DNA from: Ochromonadaceae sp. CCMP2298
Taxonomy: Eukaryota > Sar > Synurophyceae > Ochromonadales > Ochromonadaceae
Reading direction: 5' to 3'
NCBI GenBank assembly: GCA_026770595.1
Contig: MU634438.1
Span: 1-12,209 of the forward strand
DNA: 12,209 nt
The notes under the pieces were generated by a model, which ran no database searches, was not told the origin of the DNA, and saw only the letters and a program-made list of their open reading frames with translations. Both the position numbers and the translations under genes were made by a program. Positions within the stretch are counted from its first letter, which is position 1; each line of letters starts with the position of its first letter. Of the stretch, positions 8,101 through 12,209 are shown piece after piece.

Positions 8101-9406
8101 GGAGGAGGAGGTGCAGGCGCGCCTTAAGTCGCAGGATCTCGCCAAGGCTCTGTACATCCAGCAGACCATGCGCACAGCGCGCGAGAAGTGGTCCGCGTTC
8201 ATCGGACACCCCGGCTCCCACACAGGGCGCACGGGGGTCGGATCGGCTCTGGCTGTGGCTCTGGCCGGTCGCAGCGGGGCGGACCTGTCTTCCCACGAGC
8301 TCGACCGGCTGCTGCACTCGCGGCGCCCCAAGGCCATCATCTTCTGCGAAGACTTCGACCAAATTCAGGGCGTAACTTACCAGTGCCTCTCCCTCCTGGG
8401 CAGCGGCGCCGTGTGCGAGCATTTAGGGCAGTACCAGAGCAGCGAATTGTCCCGGTTCCGGCACAGCCAGCGCAAGTACCGCACCTGCCCTATGTGCGGG
8501 TACCAGAACCAGGTGTCTGAGGGGAACACGTGCTGCAACGTGCTGTACATGGTGGAGTACTATATGGACCCGAACCCCACAGTGCCAGCCTTCGAAAACC
8601 ACTCCCAGTCCCAGTCCCAGTCCCACTTCCCCGCATCTTCGCACACACCCATGCACCCGCAGCCCGCCGGCGGGGGGGCCCTACGTGGTGGGGGGCACTA
8701 CGTAGGCTGCTGCCTGTGCTCCCCCGAGGGCTGCGAGGTGCTAGGTACCGACGGCTGCGCTGGCCGCCCCAACCCCTTCTACGGAGGGCCTGCGGAGCGC
8801 GGTGCCTACGCGGACCCGCACTACGCCCTGGTGAGGCGGGAGGACATCCGCTGCGACGATATCGGCAAGAGGTTTTTCCTGAACGAGGAGGTGTACGTAC
8901 TGCCAGCGGAGGCCTACGGCTGCGGGGGCTGCGGGGAGCGCGAGTGTGCGGACTGTGGGCCAGCGCAGGGACAGGGGGCAGCAGGCGCAGCGGCGGATGC
9001 GGGTGCAAATGCCCCACATAAGCCATTGCTGTGGCGGGGCGGGCGCAGGGGCGGACACGCGCGTGTACGCATGTGGAAGAGCTGCGGCGGCCGCAACTTC
9101 TACAAGAGCTGGTGCGGCTCCAAGCAGCTCGACAGGGTGCCCTGGCACGTGGAGGAGGAGGACGCGAGTCTGCTGTTCATGCAGGAGGAGGGGTCCACGG
9201 GCCTGGACCTTAGCTTCGCCACGCACATATTCCTTCTCGATGTTGTCTCTGATCCTGCCCTGCGCAGCCAGATCATCTCCCGCGCGCATCGCATCGGCGC
9301 AACGGCGCCCGTGCAGGTGCACCTGGTGCAGGTGAGGGAGGAGGGACAGGAGGAAAGGGGGCAGACCAAGACCTCCTCCTCCTCCTCCTCCTCGTCGGAT
9401 GTGTAG
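5119..9406 (+). CDS. ADD finger / F-box / SNF2-family helicase-like ATPase (At3g54460-like)
   Basis: Exons 5119-6139, 6333-6404 and 6651-9406 join in frame (both introns phase 1) to give 1,282 residues. Residues 13-105 form an ADD domain: a GATA-like finger with Cys 13, 16, 34 and 37, then a PHD-type finger with Cys 54, 57, 66, 71, 76, 79, 100 and 103. In ATRX and DNMT3 proteins this domain reads histone H3 tails. An F-box-like segment lies around 170-205 (SYLTALDLAAVCRVSRGLRRL). SNF2 motifs follow: DEPGLGKT at 251-258 (ATP-binding Lys257), LIIVPLALLEHW in lobe 1, DEGH at 516-519, SGTP at 619-622, AIIFCEDF near 925, STGLDLSFATHIFLLD near 1211 and RAHRIGA near 1243. F-box plus SNF2 is the layout of plant At3g54460-like proteins; the ADD finger at the N-terminus is an addition I do not recall for them. 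Expected role: nuclear chromatin or DNA-repair remodelling, possibly with ubiquitin-ligase recruitment (inference). The start is the first ATG in this frame, 12 codons before the first ADD Cys. Confidence 0.9.
6140..6332 (+). other. SNF2 gene intron 1
   Basis: Donor AGAG|GTACTG and acceptor CTTCTAG|TGCGG flank a 193-bp phase-1 intron. The joined codon is GTG (Val341). It is C/T-rich throughout and ends in a 13-bp tandem repeat. Reading through it would meet a stop shortly after 6273, so splicing is required. Confidence 0.8.
6267..6330 (+). repeat. 13-bp tandem repeat at the 3' end of intron 1
   Basis: Five copies of CTCCTGACTTCAC (the last truncated) run directly into the acceptor AG. Each copy contains CTGAC, a good branch-point match, plus pyrimidines. 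Confidence 0.9.
6405..6650 (+). other. SNF2 gene intron 2, length a multiple of three and without stop
   Basis: Donor CAAC|GTGAGA and acceptor TTTCGCAG|TCATG define a 246-bp phase-1 intron (Leu365 split). It ends in a TACTTTCCC tandem (6599-6625) serving as polypyrimidine tract. The reading frame stays open through it, so retention would insert 82 residues of unrelated Tyr/Pro/Phe-rich sequence. Confidence 0.7.
7514..7616 (+). repeat. AGC/GGC trinucleotide tract encoding poly-Ser/Gly in the SNF2 protein
   Basis: Codons for about residues 653-686 are almost all AGC, AGT or GGC. The tract lies between motif III (SGTP) and the rest of lobe 1, a common site of loop insertions in this superfamily. 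It is followed by a Pro/Ala-rich disordered stretch. Length is likely to vary between individuals. Confidence 0.85.
8480..8970 (+). other. Cys-rich insertion within helicase lobe 2
   Basis: Between the AIIFCEDF motif (residue about 925) and the GLDLSF motif (about 1213) lie some 285 residues, far more than a standard SNF2 lobe 2 needs. The extra sequence has several paired cysteines (TCPMC, CCLC, CGGCGERECADC) typical of zinc ligands. A QSQSQSQS tract lies between them, as does a stretch reading RREDIRCDDIGKRFF. I cannot assign it to a named finger family. Confidence 0.6.
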
Positions 9407-9826
9407 GAAGCGCATTTATAGTCAATGATCGGTATAAACATAAACGTGTAGGATGTGTAGGATGTGCAGGATGTGTAATAATATATAATACATGATACAT
9501 AATATATAATATATTATATACATATCATCTTGATAGTCACATGGACCGTGGAGGATGTGTAGGATATGTAATACAAATATACAAATATACACAATACCAG
9601 TAATGAATCGCGTGGTTCCGTGTTTACAACAAATGATGTTATTCCCCTATTGCTACTATGTGGTTATGCGATGGTACATTATGCAATGCGAGTACGCTGT
9701 GACTGTGGGGTGTGCAGTCTGGCGTGCACACCCTGTGCTACCCCCTACCCCCTAGCACCCACCAACCACCCACCACCCACCTACCAACTACCAACTACCA
9801 TGCAATAGTCATTGCTCGATTCCATA
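9407..9826. other. Spacer downstream of the SNF2 gene, no supported gene
   Basis: This holds the 3' UTR of the SNF2 gene at its left end, without an exact AATAAA. A GTGTAGGAT 9-bp tandem lies at 9446-9478, with stray copies at 9401 (covering the stop codon) and 9557. An AT-only patch lies around 9475-9528. A C-rich stretch (9730-9800, repeated CCACC and CTACC) completes it. Short open frames here have no recognisable domain. Confidence 0.6.
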
Positions 9827-9882
9827 TATACTATATACTATATACTATATACTATATACTATATACTATATACTATATACTA
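9827..9882. repeat. TATACTA heptamer tandem array
   Basis: Eight consecutive perfect TATACTA copies, followed by mixed TATACTA and TAGTATA units leading into the inverted repeat. Confidence 0.92.
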
Positions 9883-9901
9883 TATAGTATATACTATATA
9901 C

Positions 9902-9984
9902 TATAGTATATGGTATATAGTATATAGTACATAGTATATAGTATATATATACTATGTACTATATACTATATACCATATACTATA
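9902..9984. repeat. Perfect 39-bp inverted repeat with 5-base loop
   Basis: Bases 9902-9940 pair with 9946-9984 without mismatch (position sum 19886); the loop is 9941-9945. Non-heptamer variants are mirrored in both arms: TATGGTA at 9909 against TACCATA at 9971, and GTACATA at 9927 against TATGTAC at 9953. Confidence 0.92.
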
Positions 9985-9997
9985 TACTATATACTAT

Positions 9998-10216
9998 ATG
10001 TTATTTACACGGCCTTTTCAGTTTTTGTGCCTCGAACACAGTGTTTTTTTACACTCAAAAAAAGGCAAATGTAATTGTTTCGAAACCGACAACGCCAACG
10101 ACTGGACCAGCGTGCTGCTTGCTGAGTGCAGGGTCTTAAAGGTTCCCCTTGCTGCTTTTGCCGTCAATGTTATCTACAGTTCTAAGGGCAAAAGATCAAC
10201 GCACAGAGGTAAGTGA
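9998..10216 (+). CDS. Possible short exon of an unrecognised plus-strand gene
   Basis: An ATG at 9998 opens a 72-codon frame ending TGA at 10214-10216. The frame runs through a consensus splice donor, CAGAG|GTAAGT, near 10209. From about 10060 the sequence loses its AT bias and looks coding (NANDWTSVLLAECRVLKVP). I recognise no domain and cannot find a convincing partner exon before the minus-strand gene that starts at 10352. A possible acceptor is CTGTCACAG near 10336. It may be a relic exon, part of a noncoding transcript or chance. Confidence 0.25.
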   Translation: MLFTRPFQFLCLEHSVFLHSKKGKCNCFETDNANDWTSVLLAECRVLKVPLAAFAVNVIYSSKGKRSTHRGK

Positions 10217-10351
10217 CTCAATTAAATTTTGAGAAAAAATGATATATAGTAAATATTTATATCTGCCTGTCTGCCTGTCTACCTCTCTGACTCTCTGTAT
10301 GTCTTCCTGTGTGCCTCTGGGATGCTACCTGTCACAGTCATGATGTGAAAC
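10217..10351. other. Spacer with CTGCCTGTCT-type simple sequence
   Basis: An AT-rich start is followed by pyrimidine-rich imperfect repeats (CTGCCTGTCTGCCTGTCT and similar, 10263-10320). This is probably the 3' UTR of the minus-strand gene remnant. No exact polyadenylation signal was found. Confidence 0.5.
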
Positions 10352-11691
10352 TCAGAAGCCAAGCCGCTTGAACTCCGTGCCTTCCCGCTGAAGAACCTTG
10401 AAGCCCTCCTTCACCGCCATCTGCACCGTCTCCTCAGAGAGGTGGTGGCCGGCCAACACCTTGACGACGGAGAAGCTTGGCCACTTCTTCGCGGCGATGT
10501 CCTCGTAGCCGTTCAGCTGGCCCTTGGTAGACGTGTACTGGTCCTGTGGGGGAGCAGAGTTTGGATGGGGGTGACAAATGAGTAAGCATACGGCCAGGGA
10601 AAAGAGGAAAGCAAACAAGACAGGACGCACCGTGAGGTTGAGCTTTGCCTCCAGAATCCACGCCGTCCGGCCCTCGACGGAAAAGAACAGACCGTCGGGC
10701 CTGTTGCCCTCAAACTCATCCCCATAGTACCTTGTGAGATCGAAGTGGTCCAGCTTCAGGGAAGACCAGAGTGACTTGCAAGCCTTTGAAAGGTGGAGAA
10801 CAGGGTGTACGAATGAGCGAACGAGAGAATGGAGGAAGGGGGAAGGAAGAAAGAGAGGAAGAAGGAGAGAGATAACACAGCAGGACAAGGACTCACGTCA
10901 TACTCGAACACCTCGTCCAGGCTCTTCACCGTCTGCACCGTCTCCGGGCCACTTCTGAGCTTGGTGAGACCGCTCGTCTTGTCGTGGATCGTCGTGTAGA
11001 CGCCGCCGCCCACCAGCTCCTCCACCTTCAGGATGGCACGGCGTGTGCCCTTCATGAGACCGAACGCCCCGTTGTTTAGCAGGAGCTGGTCCAGCTAGCT
11101 CTGGCTCTTGATGGTGTACGAGATAGGGTCCTCCTCGCCCTCGGACATGTCGATGAGGATTGTCTTCGGCTCTGCACAGCGGAGGACGACAACGGGTTGG
11201 GGGAGAGCCGTGGAAGTGTGGTGGGCGGACGGAGGGGGAAGAGGTGTGAGAGGAGCAAGGCGACACATGCGAGGCAGGCCAATGACAAGAAAACACAGAG
11301 TGCAGCGCGTGGCGAGCGTGGAGCCTTGGGAGCGAAGGACACAGGAGAGAGGGTGTGACACTGTCGATACACACAAACCACACCACAAGGACACACCTGG
11401 CGCCACGAGTTTGCGGACAGCCTCGATGAGCTTATGTGCGAGACCACGGAGCATGCCGTCCTCTACCAGCTCGTGCGTCTTCAGCGTCAAAAGCGTCTGG
11501 CCACCGATCTCCTGTTTCTGGAGGACTTCCGCGTGCTTCGGGCCTATGACTTGGGTCGCCCACGCCTTGACCTGGTCGGGCGTTCAGGTCGATATGACCG
11601 AGGTGGTCGGCACGCTCATCATCCGCACGGCATGCAACGTCGTGCCCGCCGTACCCGCCGTACGCTGAACGATGCGCAACATCCTGAGCAT
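10352..11691 (-). pseudogene. SAM-like plus PD-(D/E)XK nuclease-like gene with two in-frame stops
   Basis: Four exons fit: 11691-11397, 11171-10897, 10783-10631 and 10543-10352 (terminal TGA). All have GT-AG sites and compatible phases (1, 0, 0), giving 304 codons. The N-terminus is rich in Arg, Thr and small residues with no acidic residue until after codon 30, so it looks like a mitochondrial targeting peptide. Codons 37-97 resemble a SAM domain (VKAWATQVIG near the start, GMLRGLAHKLIEAVRKL at the end). In exon 3, RPDGLFF followed by WILEAK gives the PD-(D/E)XK triad (Asp220, Glu235, Lys237), and KGQLNGY just after supplies the usual Gln. Such nucleases occur in selfish elements, Crinkler-type proteins and repair enzymes; I cannot choose among them. 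Codon 36 is TGA (11586-11584) and codon 199 minus eight is TAG (11097-11095), in frame across exons. The rest of the frame and every splice site are intact, so the decay is recent, or the stops are sequence errors. Confidence 0.65.
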
Positions 11692-11780
11692 CGCTGTGTT
11701 GTTGTGTTTTGGTTAATCAGCACAGTCAAAATAGTAGAACAAATGGTTGATTGAATGGGCACCTACTGAACTATTGAGCA
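11692..11780. other. Upstream flank of the nuclease remnant
   Basis: On the minus strand this is the 5' flank of the nuclease-like gene. It is AT-rich with no TATA box that I trust. Confidence 0.35.
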
Positions 11781-11962
11781 GTCCTATAGTACATACATAC
11801 AACCATACATGCATGCATAAATACGTACATACATGCATGTATATACATACAGATACCTACATACATACATGTATACATACCATACGTACATACATACATG
11901 CATGCATATACATACAGATATATACATACATACATGTATACATACCATACGTACTTACATAC
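11781..11962. repeat. ACAT/GCAT tetranucleotide microsatellite with a 65-bp internal duplication
   Basis: ACAT-type units dominate. A segment beginning CATACAGATA at 11846 recurs at 11911, and CATACGTAC recurs from 11881 to 11946. Both give an offset of 65 bp. Confidence 0.88.
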
Positions 11963-12120
11963 CTGGGTGTGACGGTTGGGGGTATGGGGGTATGGGGGCG
12001 TTGGGGTGGGTATTGGGGAGAAGTAAGAGGAGTCGGGGGCGTGCGTGGGGAGAAGTAGGAGGAGTGAGGGGCGTGCGAGGTGTTTGGGGTGTGGGGGGTT
12101 AGGGGAGAGAGAGAGAGTGG
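11963..12120 (+). repeat. G-rich tract with G-quadruplex motif
   Basis: At 11978-12006 runs of five, five, five and four G are separated by TAT, TAT and CGTT, which meets the usual G-quadruplex pattern. The remainder repeats GGGGAGAAGTA-type and GGGGCGTGCG-type blocks and ends in a GA dinucleotide run. No coding signal is evident. Confidence 0.8.
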
Positions 12121-12209
12121 ACATATATTCATATATTCATACATATACATGCATTCATATACATACTTACATCTATATATATATAAACATGCATATACAT
12201 ATATACATA
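12121..12209. repeat. ATAC/ATTC microsatellite at the right end
   Basis: Imperfect ATACAT and ATTCAT units with an AT dinucleotide run at 12174-12184, continuing beyond the window. Confidence 0.8.

Noticed and set aside
6982-8340. Minus-strand open frame of 452 codons opposite the SNF2 gene
   Set aside because: It is antisense to a well-supported coding exon, rich in Ser, Leu and Ala from GC-biased codons, and matches no domain.
9327-9406. Possible donor CAG|GTGAGG near the end of the SNF2 gene, implying another exon
   Set aside because: No credible acceptor or coding exon follows in the AT-rich spacer, and the frame ends normally in TAG after the last helicase motif.
9555-9906. Short plus-strand frames in the C-rich and TATACTA region
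   Set aside because: They translate simple repeats (Tyr/Ile/Leu runs) and lack any coding signal.
11095-11586. Reassigned stop codons as an explanation for TGA and TAG in the nuclease frame
   Set aside because: The SNF2 gene ends in TAG and this gene's own last exon ends in TGA, and no other gene here contains internal stops.
11747-12150. Overlapping frames on both strands in the ACAT repeat and G-rich tract
   Set aside because: Tetranucleotide repeats stay open in several frames by chance; composition is His/Thr/Tyr or Gly/Trp only.

Overview
This is a window of eukaryotic nuclear DNA. The evidence is interrupted reading frames with GT-AG splice sites, CTAAC/CTGAC-type branch points, polypyrimidine tracts, GC-rich exons between AT-rich or microsatellite spacers, and protein families (ADD finger, F-box, SNF2 ATPase, ankyrin arrays) found in eukaryotes. 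Introns are short (about 90 to 250 bp). I cannot name the organism. An alga, a stramenopile, a chytrid-like fungus or an amoeba would all fit. TAG and TGA both act as terminal stops, so the standard genetic code fits.

Left third (1 to about 4,900, minus strand): one large ankyrin-repeat gene, transcribed leftwards and leaving the window at its left end. After a spliced leader and a 5-codon start exon there are at least three modules. Each begins with a 34-codon cap exon followed by 4, 3 and at least 7 exons of exactly 99 bp. Each 99-bp exon encodes one complete 33-residue ankyrin repeat. Modules 1 and 2 end in a 'TPLDLAKDDATR' exon. All 19 introns joining the 20 coding exons are phase 0, and exon plus intron repeats every 189 to 191 bp. 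The second module ends in a long Lys-rich, acidic, Pro/Ser-rich linker that seems to have absorbed the former 5' end of a neighbouring gene copy.

Middle (about 4,900 to 9,406): a divergent intergenic region, then a three-exon plus-strand gene for a 1,282-residue SNF2-family ATPase. It has an N-terminal ADD (GATA-like plus PHD) zinc finger, an F-box-like segment and a Cys-rich insertion in the second helicase lobe. It is closest in layout to the plant F-box/SNF2 proteins of the At3g54460 type.

Right third (9,407 to 12,209): AT-rich and minisatellite spacer with a perfect 39-bp inverted repeat, and an unexplained short plus-strand open segment ending in a consensus splice donor. Then comes a minus-strand four-exon gene remnant: a SAM-like segment plus a PD-(D/E)XK nuclease-like domain, with intact splice phases but two in-frame stop codons. 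The window ends in tetranucleotide microsatellite and G-rich sequence.

No functional link between the three genes is evident. The ankyrin gene and the ATPase are divergent and may share a promoter region. No tRNA, rRNA, CRISPR array or recognisable transposase was seen.
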